DNA of 64,000 nucleotides from Manduca sexta (GCF_014839805.1 NC_051121.1:3951116-4015115); one strand, 5' to 3'. Shown: positions 35,401 through 47,338, numbered from the stretch's first letter. Notes: generated by a model from the sequence alone, not told the origin. A program made the numbers and translations.

Positions 35401-38200
35401 CTCTCACATACACGTAGCAACTTATTTTTATTCCCACATTCCTAATCCCTCCCTCTCAGTAGTGCAGGAGGCCCGTGCTCAGCAGTGGGCAAGTATATAA
35501 TACGGGGCTGATATTATTATTATTATTATTATATTCGAATCTCAGTTGATATACCTATCATACCTCTAAATTTGGGAATACACCAACTTAATTACGTAAG
35601 CAAAATTGATTTCCATATAGAGGCAACAGTGCATTAGCAATTGCAGTATTCAGCACCATAAATCATTCCAGCGATAGGTCATACATCATCCAGTGGTAAC
35701 GTTGTCTATAAACTAAACCATTTGCACTGCATCCCCATTGGTATTGATATTGATGATTTTTCTCACGCCACAGCGACAGAGATTAATTGGAAATGTGAGC
35801 GAAACGTTTTTGGGTTCGTGTGAAACAATTTTTCATATTGCATCTAAACGTGCTAGAGTGATAACTTGTAGCAATATTTTGTGCCATGTTTGCTGTTTCG
35901 ATGCTTCATAATAATAGATTATGATACTTTGGTCTTAACTGAATAAAAAAATAATGATATTTCAGAACAAAATATATAATTAATTTAAAATAAATTTCTT
36001 AGAGTTTCGTACCTCAAAAGAAACCCTTAAAGGATCACTTTGTTGTCCCTCTCTCTATCCGTCTGTCTGTGAGCACCATTTTTCTAAGAATGACAAGTAC
36101 TCAGGTCTCTTTCAGCTGTGAATAAATAAATAAAAACTGGAAATATGTACTTTAATTACAAAAAAATAATAATTTACTATCACAAACTTATTATTTGCGG
36201 TTGGTTCAATAACCGTCTATAGAGATCGAACAGCTAAGTTAAGTTTGTCAAATTTAAACTTATATACTTAGATAGCGGGGCCTTCTCCTTTCTTGACTGG
36301 TTGTTTTTATGAAACTATAAATATAAAAATGATGTTTTTCTTTGTTAGACTGGACCCTCTGGAGGCTGCTTAGGATCAGGCAGATCTTACCAATTCGAAG
36401 CTGCCTGGGACGCCATCTTATCCAGCTCATCTTCGAGGTAACGATAAATGTACACCTAAGTAAGAAATATTGATTCTTGATACAACAAAGCAAATACGTT
36501 TCACGATTAATTGATTAAGCCAAACATAACGTCTTAACGGAAAACGTGCGTTCCTTCATTCATTCCACCTTCATCGGAATCCTACCGGAAGATTTTATCA
36601 ATGCTAAATATTCTACTACGTATGTATGATCGCCGCTATCCAATGTCCTACCTATATTAAACTAAACGGGCACCCAAACACGCCACGCCAACAAATTAAG
36701 ACACGGGCTCCTTTATGCCAAGCTACGCTGCTGGAATGAACTATGAATGTAAAAATATTGCCATTAAATTTAAACGTGCTTATTTCTAAAACTAGGGGCC
36801 ATTAAAAATATACTACTATCTGCAAATGGGCAAAATAGTTTTATTTTAATGTCAATTCGCGTAAACTATTTATTTGAATTACTAATTATTTAATATTTTG
36901 TCTTCCAGCCTCGTCCATGAACAATACTGCACAGCCAAACGCCTTTACTACGCGTTTAACAGTCGTAGCAACAACGTAGGAGCTACCATCACCGCCCTGT
37001 CGCTGCCACCAGTAGCCCAGGTGCTGGAAGCAGCTGGAGAATCCACATCTAACGTGAGTATCTTAGAGAAACCTTCCAAGACGTCATATACAAAGAAAGA
37101 AAAAATCCTCTTCTACCTTCAATAATAAGTTATCTTAAAAAATTATAATATTTTTGAAGTATCGAAAACGAATTGTGTCAAACGTTTTTTTCGTTATTTC
37201 ATATTAATTTATAAATAAAAATTATGATTTGCCAATCTTATCACGATTTTGAAGCAAAGAACTCACCTCTGTAAATAATATGTGCTATTTAACACTGATA
37301 ACAGTGATTTTTTAATATGTGGATCAACTATGATATTCACGGCCTGTAAACTTACACAAAAATAGAATCATGTCAGCAGCTAGTCTTAAATAGGGATTAG
37401 AAAAGCAGGAATTTTCATTTGTGCGTTTACTTAATTCATTCAACACAAAAGGCAACAAACTTATTGCTCGTCGGTTTTCTAGATAACCTAGCTATTTTAC
37501 TTCATTATATTATGCAAATATATACTAAAAGTTGACCCATTTAGACCACGACGGAAAAAACCTACGTGATCAGTCTATTTACCTCTGAATATAAACTTCG
37601 TGATCTCTAAACATATAAAATGTCGAACATAAAGTGCAAACGGTGTCGAACGGCTGATGCCGCCATTCATGGGAATACTTCACGCCCGTGAGCGACTGAT
37701 AACTTGTAGGAAATCGGAAATTTTATCAGCCAACAGCTCAACCGGCTTAGTGTTGTTGGTTGACTTTACAAACCCTTCTTTAAGGTGAGGTCGTATTGTG
37801 TAAAGTTTAGTCAGAAAATCGAAGTCATCGTGATAGGCTAATCTAATTTTCATAAGCTGATGGAAGGTCATTTATTGCTTTAGGTTTTGTGACGAATAGA
37901 CTTGTTTGTAGTATTAAGTCACCGAAGTACTCAGAGAACCTTATGTTTTCACAGTTGTTAATTGTCACTTTTTTCTTTTCGTGTGAAATTGACGGTCTAC
38001 AAATAGCTTTCAAACTTGCTAAAATACTCAGAAAATTGATAATGATTACCTATCATTTATCTTTTATTGTATAATGAACGTCATTAATTTGTGTTTTTTT
38101 TTAGTTATTGAGAGCTGTCGCTAGCGGGTACGACGCATCTGCTGCCGCCGCCTCAGCCAACAAAGCACTTCTGCGGGCAGTCGAAAGAATTCAATTATAA
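29472..38200 (+). CDS. Fib-L: Fibroin light chain, complete seven-exon gene
   Basis: Exons: 29472-29507, 33444-33508, 34111-34303, 34934-35077, 36349-36437, 36909-37053 and 38105-38200; 768 nt, 255 residues plus TAA, all with AG/GT signals and matching phase. The start MKPIVLVLFVAAGAFA is a signal peptide with likely cleavage before APSV. Family landmarks resembling Bombyx Fib-L (262 residues) include ILNLQAVLKDL, GIPGDSCA, SGNFSGFR, FEAAWDAIL, EQYCTAKRLY and LPPVAQV. There are exactly three cysteines, at about residues 94, 153 and 183; by family knowledge the third (EQYC) forms the disulfide with fibroin heavy chain and the other two pair internally. The product is a secreted subunit of the silk elementary unit made in the posterior silk gland. 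Intron 1 is 3.9 kb and full of mobile elements. Exons 6-7 are duplicated downstream. Confidence 0.95.
29925..30120. mobile_element. Foldback element in Fib-L intron 1
   Basis: Two arms of about 70 bases are imperfect inverted copies: TATGTCCGTCTTTTTGCAAG with CTTCAATAGCCGTATAG on the left, and on the right TATACGGCTATCAAACC with TGCAAATAGACGGATATAG. A related element occurs near 23460-23640. Confidence 0.6.
30460..30730 (-). repeat. Interspersed repeat, family B, in Fib-L intron 1
   Basis: On the minus strand it carries the family words ACTGCCCATAAACAGTAG, TTGAATTACAAGGTATTG, GAGATGTTAAGTCTCATTAT and ATTGCAGTGGTACCTACCCA. Confidence 0.8.
31195..31260 (-). mobile_element. MITE fragment in Fib-L intron 1
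   Basis: On the minus strand it reads GGATTTCATATCGGTTTTTA and CTCCCGACGTTTCGAAAAC, the left half of the MITE family seen in full at 46160-46355. Confidence 0.5.
31495..32000 (-). repeat. tRNA-derived SINE family A plus 130-bp flank repeat, Fib-L intron 1
   Basis: 31495-31866 is a family A SINE with an internal partial repeat of the CACAAAGAATA segment. The adjoining 31867-32000 (TCTTATTCGCTGCTTTATAA through GGCGACTTCTTAATAGACGC) recurs at 59245-59400 and, truncated, at 47330-47440, always beside the SINE head. The joined segment is therefore a repeat unit of its own. Confidence 0.7.
32620..32800 (+). mobile_element. Decayed MITE in Fib-L intron 1
   Basis: It has the core CGGCGTTTCGAAGATTTTGC and a right arm with ATAAAATCCGAAAATTAA, recognisable as the MITE family of 46160-46355. 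Confidence 0.45.
33151..33290. mobile_element. Near-perfect 140-bp palindromic MITE in Fib-L intron 1
   Basis: GCATCGGAATGTTTGCCGGC begins the left arm and its reverse complement ends the right arm at 33290. Pairing continues inward through ACATGACA, TACATGACATTACG-like and GTGTCAC sequence to a short loop near ATATAACC. Each arm is 60 bases or more. It has no coding capacity. Confidence 0.75.
33765..34078 (-). repeat. tRNA-derived SINE, family A, abutting Fib-L exon 3
   Basis: This is the best copy of family A. On the minus strand the head reads AGCGGCGATAGCCTAGTTGG (A-box like), followed by AGACGAATGTCCGCAGGTTC with AAATCC (B-box like), then the body and an ATT-rich tail. It ends 32 bases before exon 3 of Fib-L, so it supplies sequence next to the splice acceptor. 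Confidence 0.85.
35430..35531 (+). repeat. Family A SINE tail plus (ATT)n microsatellite in Fib-L intron 4
   Basis: The plus strand reads AATCCCTCCCTCTCAGTAGT, GGCCCGTGCTCAGCAGTGGG, then TATATAATACGGGGCTGATA running into (TTA)n. This is the SINE 3' end, opposite in orientation to most copies in the window. Confidence 0.75.
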
Positions 38201-38211
38201 ACAAACATATC

Positions 38212-38217
38212 AATAAA
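38212..38217 (+). other. Poly(A) signal of Fib-L
   Basis: AATAAA lies 12 bases after the Fib-L stop codon; the same signal follows the orphan exon 7' in unit 2 at about 48861. Confidence 0.6.
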
Positions 38218-39159
38218 ATATATATGAATGTTAAACAAATATTCTTTTTAGCTCCATATAACAAAATATGTATTAGTTTTGGTATTCTAAATAATATTTA
38301 CACATTTAGACTTATTCTAATTGCGACAACATAAAATTTTAAATGTATATAATTATATCATTATTGTACTTTACAAGGATATAACGACCTGACTTTCATT
38401 TCGGTAAAGATTATATAAATAAAGATGTATCCGGTTTTCTATTGAAAATATTTTTTATTTCATAGTTAATTTATTTCGAACGATTGGCCGAGACGAAAGG
38501 CTGCCTGCAGGTCCAAAACCCATGGACATATACCTCTGACTTGTCTAAAAAGTGATATTTGTATTCTTTACAAATATAAATGAGCCGTTTATCCCTAGAA
38601 AACCTTTACACGTGGACGAAGCCGCGAACAGAAGCTAGTAAAATATATACAAGTTAAAACAACATATTATTAATTATAATGTATTGTGTCACTTGTTAAA
38701 AGTCATCCAAATGAGGATACTGAATATAAAATATGTTTCCTCAACAAAATTAAATAAACATTCCGTTCAGTTATTGTATGTAACTAGAAGTGAACACAAA
38801 TGTAAAACTCAAATATGTATGTTATTAGTTTAATAATTTTGTTTTTGTGCGCTGCAGATGGATTAGCTCCAAAATGTACTAAAGGTAGATAACACTCATA
38901 TTTAACAACAATAACAAAGCATTGCACTGCGCTATTAACAATGAATCGGAGCGATAGAACTGCTGAACTACTAACTACTAGAACTGGCCTAGAACTAGTG
39001 TTATATTTATCAATAGGCCATATAGACCGCGGCCTAGGAGGGAAGAAGTATTTTAAAGTAGGTGCTGCACAAACAGGCGAACAAAGACCTTTAAGTCAGC
39101 TTGTTAAACAAAAAAATGTGTTACGTACGAATTGATTGATTTTTTTATTGAAAACGTAT

Positions 39160-39245
39160 GAACTAATATAATATAATAATATAATAAAATATATAATAAA
39201 TAATATATAATAATATATAATAAATAATATAATAAACTAATATAA
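39160..39245. repeat. (TAATA)n-like microsatellite, unit 1 only
   Basis: A run of TAATATAATAATATAATAAA-type sequence occupies intron 1 of the receptor-like copy 1; the matching place in unit 2 (near 50540) lacks it. Confidence 0.8.
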
Positions 39246-40004
39246 TACCTTTGATTAAATTGAAACATATCGCTACATATTGTAAAATTTAAGTATAAAA
39301 GAACTAACCAAAAATTGTAGTATGTTTTTGCATTACAACACAAAAAGTAGCAAACATATGAACAGTGGGCCTTGTTACTAACCGACGTGTAATGAATCAA
39401 ACTACCTAAGTATACAATGCGTTACTTAATAATAGTACGAAGATATACATAAATGATTGTATATTTTTAAGATACATAAAAGCATAACTAAAAAAAATCG
39501 AGAAGTTACTGAGAAACGTCACACAGGTCTGAGTACACTATTTTACATTTTTACTTTTAAAACGTAGAAAATGAAGCTGGAATTGTATTGCTTGTTAGTA
39601 GATTAGAATTTATACTAGATTGTAATTTTCTACTAAGAATCTAGTTATTATAACAAAGAAAAAAATATGTAAAACCTGTATTCACAAACAATACTATGAC
39701 TTATGAGTATGCAGTATGCACAGTGCTACAGAACAAGTATTGTCACTCATAGTTTTCTTTGGCTTTGCTCAGATTTATCTAACAGCAAACTGAAGCAAAG
39801 TTGTATTTCAATATCAGCCAATCACAGCGCCCCATTGCGAAGACTGTCATGCTGAAAGCACTAAGAAACAGACTTATTATCATAGCATTGCTCTTTACTA
39901 AACTAAGTAACGTTTTTGAATTCGGGCCTGTTTGCATGCTAAATTATCCGAATCTTACAAATATTTCTTTCTATACCTAATGAATAATATTTTTTTTATT
40001 ACTT

Positions 40005-40300
40005 TGAATGACGACACGAGCTTGCCGTTCGTCTGATGGTAAGCGATACGACTGCCCATAAACAGTAGAAACACTATCTAACATCTTCGATTACAAAGTA
40101 TTGTTTGGTATTCCACTGCACTCGTCATCCTGACATACACTATTAAGTCTCATTATGTCCAATAGTTACACTGGCTACAATGTCCTTCAAACCGGAACAC
40201 CACAGTGCCTACACATTGTTACTTGGAGGCAAAAATAGACATTGCAGTGGTACCTGGTGGTGACTCTCACATATGAGAGACCTACCACCAGTAATTTATT
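40005..40300 (+). repeat. Interspersed repeat, family B
   Basis: A nearly full family B copy (GACACGAGCTTGCCGTTCG to GAGACCTACCACCAGTAA) in intron 1 of receptor-like copy 1. It is shared with unit 2 at 51320-51605, so it predates the duplication. Confidence 0.85.
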
Positions 40301-42109
40301 GCCGATTACTGTACTATATATGTTGCCAACGCAATTCGCATGTCAATATATTTCTAAACCATTTATCTTATTTTAGCTGAAAACTTTAAACAGAAATGTA
40401 AAGATAAGAAACACATTTTACTTCTTAATACATCTGACTCTCAAGACATTAATCAATTTAAAACATTCTCCGATGATGTTGAAGTTATTGATGAAATATG
40501 TCCTGGAGGTGTCCAGGGACTTCTTGCAGCAACCACGGTGCTCCCGTAAGTAACTTATATCTTTTATGTTACATGATTCATATAGAAATTAATGTATGTT
40601 TTTATATCTTAGATGATTGGCTGTTTTACTCTTGATATTTAATCAAAACATTATGATTGTTAATTGCTCAGTGGTGTAGTTGAATTGCGTGCGCAGTAAA
40701 ACTCTTAGAATTTTAAGGTCCCTCTAAAGCATTGATTCCCAGAATGGTCCAGGTAGACACCCAGGGATCCACGGGAGACTTCATGGGGGTCTACGTAGAC
40801 GTGACCAAAAAATGAGGATCCACAATTCATAAGTGGGGTCCACGAAAATTTATCAAGTTTAATAGTAAAGTACTAAAATGTTGGCTTGACTTCACCTATC
40901 AATGTAGGCAGATAGTGATAGGGGTCGGTAGTGGCACGGTGACTCCAACATAACCTCCTGTAATGGCTAGGCAGGTATAATTCACTTTCTCTGCGAAACC
41001 CAAATAAGTATTCCTGCAAAATTTTGCAAGGGGTCTATGAGAAAAATGAGTCCAGGAACCTCTGCTCTAAGGTCTCGGGTGCTAATTCAGGGTTGGGTAA
41101 AGTGATATTGGGTTTCCTGCACACCATCAGTCCGGAGACTCGAATTTAATGGACCGTATCACACATCAAGAAATGGACCAACATTCTTCCCGTTCTAGGA
41201 CAAAAGACGTAAGTGTATCTTTATTGTACAATTGTGTTTCTTTTTTTCAGAAATTGTTACATCGTTAACCTAAATGTTTCTGATTTCTATAAATTTGATA
41301 TCGATAACCTTTCACAGTATTTATTATATGGAGGTGACAGAAACTACTCTCAGTATAAAATTGGAGCTTGCGTCGTAAAACTCAACACTTCAAATATAAT
41401 TTGCAATAATAATACAATCAAAAAATTCTCGTTCCCTTCCGTAAAACTAATGAGTGAAAATGTAGAGAACTATCATGAATTATACAACGCCGTCCTAAAT
41501 TTTCCTAACAAAAGTCACGTTGAAAAGCATGAAGAAAAGGCAGCAAGCAACTTTGTTATACTCATATGTACCGACAACGAGCCGAATGAGGTTTCCAAAC
41601 ATTATGTTGGAAATGATATAAAATTTTCTACTCATTGCGAACGTGACATTGAAATATATCAAAAAGATCTTTTAGCCGTTGTGACGGCGAAACCTTTAGA
41701 AATCGATTACGACATTATGGTGCCGATTATGCTGTATCAAGCTCCGTGTTATGATGAAAATATTTCTAAAATTCATAATTACGTGACAATGACTAAATGC
41801 GACCATTATAAACTTGCGTTGGTGGAGTTTTTGAAGAGTGTTGGGTGGACTAGAGTGGCTGTCGTCTCCGATAATGCAGCATATAGTGAAAAATTTGAAC
41901 GAGAAGTCACGGCTCTGTTTGACGAGAACTAATTTGCTTATACAGTTGTAAAATGTCATGAATCCCTCAAGAGGGGATGTAACTTTACTGAGGTAAGACA
42001 CTTTTTAACAGGTCTTTAATCGCCATGTACAAAAAGAGACCGAAGGAGTTTCGGTACCGAAATTCTTTCGATACATCTATCCTTTTGCAGTGTTTTTATA
42101 TGTGCAAGA

Positions 42110-42605
42110 CAAAGTGACCACTGCACCTGATGGTAAGTGGAATGGAGTCCAACAATAAATCGACCAACGAGAGATGATTACCCCACGGCAGTTGACACAA
42201 TTATGTCGGCTGATGGAACCGAATACACACAGGCTGATCCCGCAACGCGGAGCACTTACGTGTGCCACTATGGCGGTTGCAACACCTATACGGTTGTCGT
42301 TATCTGGATGGATATAAAATATATCCCACCACCAGCAGTTGTTGCAGACTGCCTCGGTGGCGTAGTTGTACTGCATGCGCGGTACGACAGCGCTTTGAGG
42401 TCCTGGGTTCGAAACCTGGGTCAAGCAAAGTGATATTTGAGTTTTTCTGCTCAGTATCAGCCCGAAGTCTGGAATTTGTGCCCAATATGGCGACAGGCTC
42501 GCCCCCTATCAGATCATGGGACGGAACACACTTGGCGAAAAGTGGGTGCCCTGGTTGGGCTCCTCAGCATACCCCTTCGGGGATAAATACATGATGTTGT
42601 GTATG
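42110..42605 (+). repeat. Family 3 repeat followed by tRNA-related SINE family 2
   Basis: 42110-42335 is family 3 (GTGACCACTGCACCTGATGG to TGGATATAAAATATATCCCA). 42345-42605 is family 2, with the tRNA-like head GCCTCGGTGGCGTAGTTG, B-box GGGTTCGAAACC and the tail GGGGATAAATACATGATG. The pair fills most of intron 3 of receptor-like copy 1 and recurs at 53415-53910. Confidence 0.85.
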
Positions 42606-42847
42606 TGTACCAGCAGTTGTTTGTTACAGGCGCTGGAATCACTTAAAAAGTCGGACGGAAGGGTGTTCATCGCAAATATGGACGAAAACAACGCTAGAAT
42701 TCTACAACAGCAAGCCTCACATGTTTGGACGGGGTATAATTTTCTATCGTCATGGATCTTCAAAGGTTTCATGTTAACAGGAGATACTGGGGTGTGATGC
42801 TAATGCTTGGCTTAGGTCTAATATAACAAATATAATAATAATATTAG

Positions 42848-43172
42848 CCCTATATTATATACTGTTCTACTGCTGAGCAATGGTCTTTGAGGAGAGGAAC
42901 ATAGTAGATCGAGAGGGATTAGGCCTTAGTCCACCACGCTGGCCTAGTGCGGATTGGCAGATTCACACGCCCTCAAAAATCCTATAGACAATATCTCTGG
43001 TATACAGGTTTTCACAAAATGTTTTCCTTTGCCGTTAAAGCAAGCGATAATTAACCAATAATACACACATCATTTTAGTAAAAGTTAAGGATGTGTGCCC
43101 TTGGGATTTGAATCTGCGGACATTCGTCTGGGCAGTCCGTTCCACCCCAACTAGGCTATCGCCGCTTATGCA
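42848..43172 (-). repeat. tRNA-derived SINE, family A
   Basis: A family A copy in intron 4 of receptor-like copy 1 (TTAGGCCTTAGTCCACCACG; AACTAGGCTATCGCCGCTT), shared with 54145-54463. Confidence 0.85.
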
Positions 43173-45763
43173 TAGGCAGAGGTCTTAAATGCTCCAATAT
43201 TCTCATAGAGATTTCTTAGATATGTAGCTTTCTTCTAGCTGCTTTCCTTTGCTAATACAAGAAATAATTCACGAAGATTTCATACTTCCCCAACTTCAAC
43301 TTATAGAATCAAAAAATCTTTTAATAGTGCAAATGTACGAAATTGTGCGTAAACATTCAAAACGCCGCTTTTTGTAAGTCTGTATTTATTGCGCCATTTT
43401 GTAATGAAAACACGTATTTGTTTTAGGCTATGGGTGACGTTTACTCCATATTTCTGGAGCCAGAAAACAACCAGATTATGACCAATACGCTTCAACATAT
43501 TTTGAATGATATACGATACAAGAATAGTATAATTACGGCGATTAAAATGATTCGTACCGCTTATACTAGAATTTTGCGTCGATACAATGAAATGGAAAGA
43601 AAATATTTTTTTTGGTAATACAATCTTTTAAATAATGCTCATTTACTTATCACTGGGAGAATAGTTAACGAAGAAGACATTCCCGCCTAGACATGTGTCG
43701 AAATCTGACAAGTTCATATATGTACATTTATTACTTACCCTAGTGATTTTCATATTTCTAACCTAATGTCGAACATATGTAAATGTAATTCAGTCAGAAT
43801 TGTTCCCCGAAATATATGGAATTTCGCTACTAAATACACGATATACGTAATGCAAAAATATATAAATATTGTCTGTATGTAATACTTTCTGAGATTACCT
43901 ATTATTACAATTGATTAATATATCTTCTATCTTAGAATTTTTCCCAAAACAACCCTGTATTTGTCAGCAAACAAATAAATAATTTATATTGCAGGAATTT
44001 AACTAACAAAATACGGAAGCAACTATCATCAGGCGCCAAAGTAAATGTCCATTTGAAAAGCCCGCGAGAAGTTTTTACCGAAATGACCATTATGGATGGT
44101 AAAGTGACCACCCACTATAAGAGACAGCGTCGGCGTGAAGATATGACTAGTTGCTCTTTTAGAAGAACTGATTACCACAACCCGTGCGATGACCATACAC
44201 TTCTGAACATAATGATAGTTTTCGTTGTGATCGCTTCGTGTGGTCTGGTGGCGACCATTTTCTACTACAGGTTTGATTTTAACATACGGCGGTAGATAAA
44301 CCTTGAATAATAAAGGCTCCGTCAAGCCTCGCCAGACAGAGCGTGGCTAGGTGTGATATGCACTTCGAGTGGTGACCGCGTGCTCTGGACATACTGGTTC
44401 CTTTAATGATATCTCCCCAAAACTTGATAAAGAAGTCTGAGAAATTGGCTTTTTACTAAAATGAAATAATATACAAGAGTACACAAGGTATTAAAAAAAG
44501 TACCACACGTTTTTAAACAAAATCAGAAAATATAAAAATTTTAGGCTAGGTCACTTTAGTTCTCAGCGTGCTATATTACAAGCCACGCTCTCTGTCTGGC
44601 GAGGTAGAACAGGCGTTTCTTGCCCGTTGAAATACGTGTTAACTAACATTGATTTTATAAAAAAAAAACTTAATTGTGCTCTTACGCGTTTGACTACGAC
44701 CTTTTGCAATATGTGTATATACAATATGGTTTGTAATATGCGTGTATATAGGCGTCGCCAAAATTGTATTTAGGGAGATGCAACTGCAATCTACACACTA
44801 TAGTAGGTACTACATAACATCATTATTTTGAATTTTTTTAGTAAAAGGTATTTGTACATACTAAATAATAATAAAACCTCTATGGTCGATAGTTCCCATT
44901 GTCATTCGTTCATTTTTATTATGATTTGTTACGGATGGGGGGACCCCTTAGCATCCCTCTCCAGCGCCTATGTGCATTGTGCGTGTACCTTGCGTCTTGA
45001 AGAAGCGTTCAAACGCGCCCACTACGACGCAACTTAAAATTTTCGACGAAATATTCGTTTTGTTTGCACGTAATTGTACAGAAAATGAATAAGGATAAAT
45101 ATAACAATATTATTGAAACGGACATTATAATTAAGCCGTCTAAATTAATTAGAATTCGCGTTATTTTTACTTGTATTGGATAAATTTATGTATAAAGAAT
45201 TTAAGCAAAATGTTATCCCGGGTATTTATATGTCGTCGAAATAAATAAGGATAATACTGTATTAATTGTATTATTTGCATAACGTAAGCTTAATGGCGCC
45301 CTTAGAATTTATAATGGCGCTTTTTTAAAGACTATCGCGCCGTCACAACCACACAACAACTTCTGTAAACCAGGATCGCCATTTTACGCATTTTATGACA
45401 CCGAGCTGTGACCGGCGAATCAACAAGAATTGTTTGCCGGTTTAAAAGGCATTGTAGGCTGTGTAATAACTAAATATTACGGGATAGGTATAATATTGTT
45501 TCAAGGTGCAGTGTCGTACCCCACAGTGCTTCAAAGTTCTAGGATGATACCACTGTCTATCGACACTCACGAATCTTACTTAACCTTTGGTAAGCAGCTT
45601 GCTTATCCCTTCATTCATAGAGAACACCACGACTTTTTCTGTTAGAGGTGGCTAGAGGAGTTCTCATACCCATATCACTATCTACGTAAGGTTCCATTAA
45701 GGGACAAAACTTGCCATTTATCAACTAGTCATTAATTTAAATTAAAAAAGAAACACAATAACG

Positions 45764-46798
45764 TTATCCGAGATTTTTAATCAACTCTTTGAGATACTTG
45801 ATGTCCTTCTTGTCGTATAACTCATCGTCGTCGGGTTCCGTCGGCGAGGGAGGGCGGGTGAACAGCGCCGGCCCGGGCAGGTCGAACACGAACGAACGAA
45901 TCTGAAAATATTGGCTTATCATCGGTGAAAGGTGAACATTTCCAAAAGGGAACCCGACACGACTTAATACAAGAACTAATAGTTCTAATGATTATTAGAT
46001 TTTACATAAGTTACAAAAGGGAAGCTGACAGGAGTCGGATTATATGGACCCTTCGCCGCTGCGACTTATTAATAATAAACAACAAACTCACGACTTCATC
46101 TTGGAAGAATTAAGAGCTGCAACTAGAGCGCATTTCGCCGATCTTATTTATGCTCTTAATGATTTCTTATGTTTACGCGAATAATAGACATTATAAACTA
46201 TTTTTCGAATTTTATCGCGGTTTATATACTTTAATTTTCTCCCGACGTTTCGAAGACTTTGCAGCCTTCGTAGTCACTGGAGAGACGAAGGCTGACCAAG
46301 TCAAAGGCCACGATAAAATTCGAAAAATAGTTTAATTTTAATGTCTTATATTCTGTTAAAAACGTAAAACTGTTGATCCTGTGCCTGATCTTTCTCCGGT
46401 CTTATCGGATCGCCGTCTCACCGAACTATGAGGGTGAAAGAATAGAGAGTGCACACACACTTGTGCACTATAATATCTATATATACTATTTGGCTGATCT
46501 CCGTAGAGAATGGCCGTCGTGGCCGAAATTCGGCTAGGGCGGAGTCAATCAATCATTTAGTTCTTCGATGTACTAAAGACAACATTCCGCCATATCGAGC
46601 GTAAATCAAGGTTTCGATTATCTCAGGTATGCTATTTCGAATCGAAAATTTACAAAAATGTTTGTTTTCCTTTTCGTGCGTATAAAAGAAATATTTCATC
46701 GCCTTTTGATTGACAGCTCTAAGATTCTGCAATAGTTTCAACGCTGATCTTTTCTCTGTCGGATGTGAGATCTGGTACAGACGCAACGCTCTGTGGAA
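45764..46798 (-). pseudogene. Orphan terminal exons of the unknown minus-strand gene (unit 1 copy)
   Basis: Two exons match the last two exons of the gene at 57777-63885: 46703-46798 (FHRALRLYQISHPTEKRS...) and 45764-45901 (IRSFVFDLPGPALFTRPP... to TAA; unit 2 uses TAG). Both frames are open, but no upstream exons exist in unit 1 because the duplication began inside an intron. The first exon is followed by GC instead of GT at its donor (unit 2: GT). I read this as a decaying fragment without its own promoter; GC donors can work, so transcription could still splice it. Confidence 0.7.
46160..46355. mobile_element. MITE with long terminal inverted repeats
   Basis: The left arm TTTACGCGAATAATAGACAT with AACTATTTTTCGAATTTTAT is an inverted match to the right arm CGATAAAATTCGAAAAATAG then TTTAATTTTAATGTCTTATA. 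The centre holds CCGACGTTTCGAAGACTTTG. Shared with unit 2 (58175-58350); further copies at 27755-27950 and 60859-60985. Confidence 0.7.
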
Positions 46799-47024
46799 CT
46801 AAAAAGGAATATGAGGAAATATACAACTATATGATGGGTTTTGTGATGATGATTGTAGAAAACTATTATGGTTGGTAAAAATATATATTAAAAAGCCTTA
46901 AAATCTGTTGTATCATGACGAAGAAAGAATTAAATGCTATCGCTGCTATTTATGGGCACACCTGGCGATAACAATCAGATTAGCAGTTTAGTCTCCTCGT
47001 CAAATATTTTTAGATGCTTTATAA

Positions 47025-47338
47025 AATCCCTATATTATATACCGTGCCACTGCTGGGCAAGCCTTCTCTACTACTGAGAACGATTAGACCTTAGTCCACC
47101 ATGCTGGCATAGTGCGGCTTGGTAGACTACCCTTCCCCAAAAAAAAATATTACAGATAATTACTGAGGTCTGCAGGTTTCCTCGCGATGTTTTCCTTCAC
47201 CGTTAAAGTAAATGATAATTCACAAAGAATGCACACACGATTTAAGAAAAGTCAGAGGTGGGTACCCTTGTGTTTTGATCCTGCGGACATTTGTCTCACC
47301 AGTCCGTTTTACAACCAACTAGGCTATCGCCGCTTTAT
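47025..47338 (-). repeat. tRNA-derived SINE, family A, at the right end of unit 1
   Basis: A family A copy (CCACTGCTGGGCAAGCCTTC to AACTAGGCTATCGCCGCTTT) about 100 bases before the junction of the two duplication units. Its counterpart in unit 2 is 59000-59242. Confidence 0.8.

Larger units (their letters stand above)
38815..44295 (+). pseudogene. Receptor ligand-binding-domain membrane protein, copy 1, nonsense-interrupted
   Basis: Exons parallel to copy 2: 38815-38884, 40377-40545, 41251-41992, 42630-42791, 43427-43614 and 43995-44295 (1632 nt). Splice signals and phases agree throughout. The frame encodes a signal peptide (MYVISLIILFLCAADG), an ectodomain and a C-terminal membrane helix, but codon 307, TAA at 41930-41932, interrupts exon 3 where copy 2 has CAA. 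Translation would give a 306-residue secreted fragment lacking the membrane segment; nonsense-mediated decay is as likely. Other splice sites and the rest of the frame are intact, so inactivation looks recent, or the site could be polymorphic or a sequence error. An AATAAA follows the stop. Confidence 0.7.

Noticed and set aside
42345..42430. tRNA-like sequence with A- and B-box motifs
   Set aside because: It is the head of a repeated SINE followed by the family body, not a stand-alone tRNA gene; no complete cloverleaf was found anywhere in the window.
44930..45040. Possible extra exon downstream of the receptor-like gene (LRLEEAFKR), seen in both units
   Set aside because: The two units differ there by indels that change the frame, and no splice-consistent link to the receptor gene was found.
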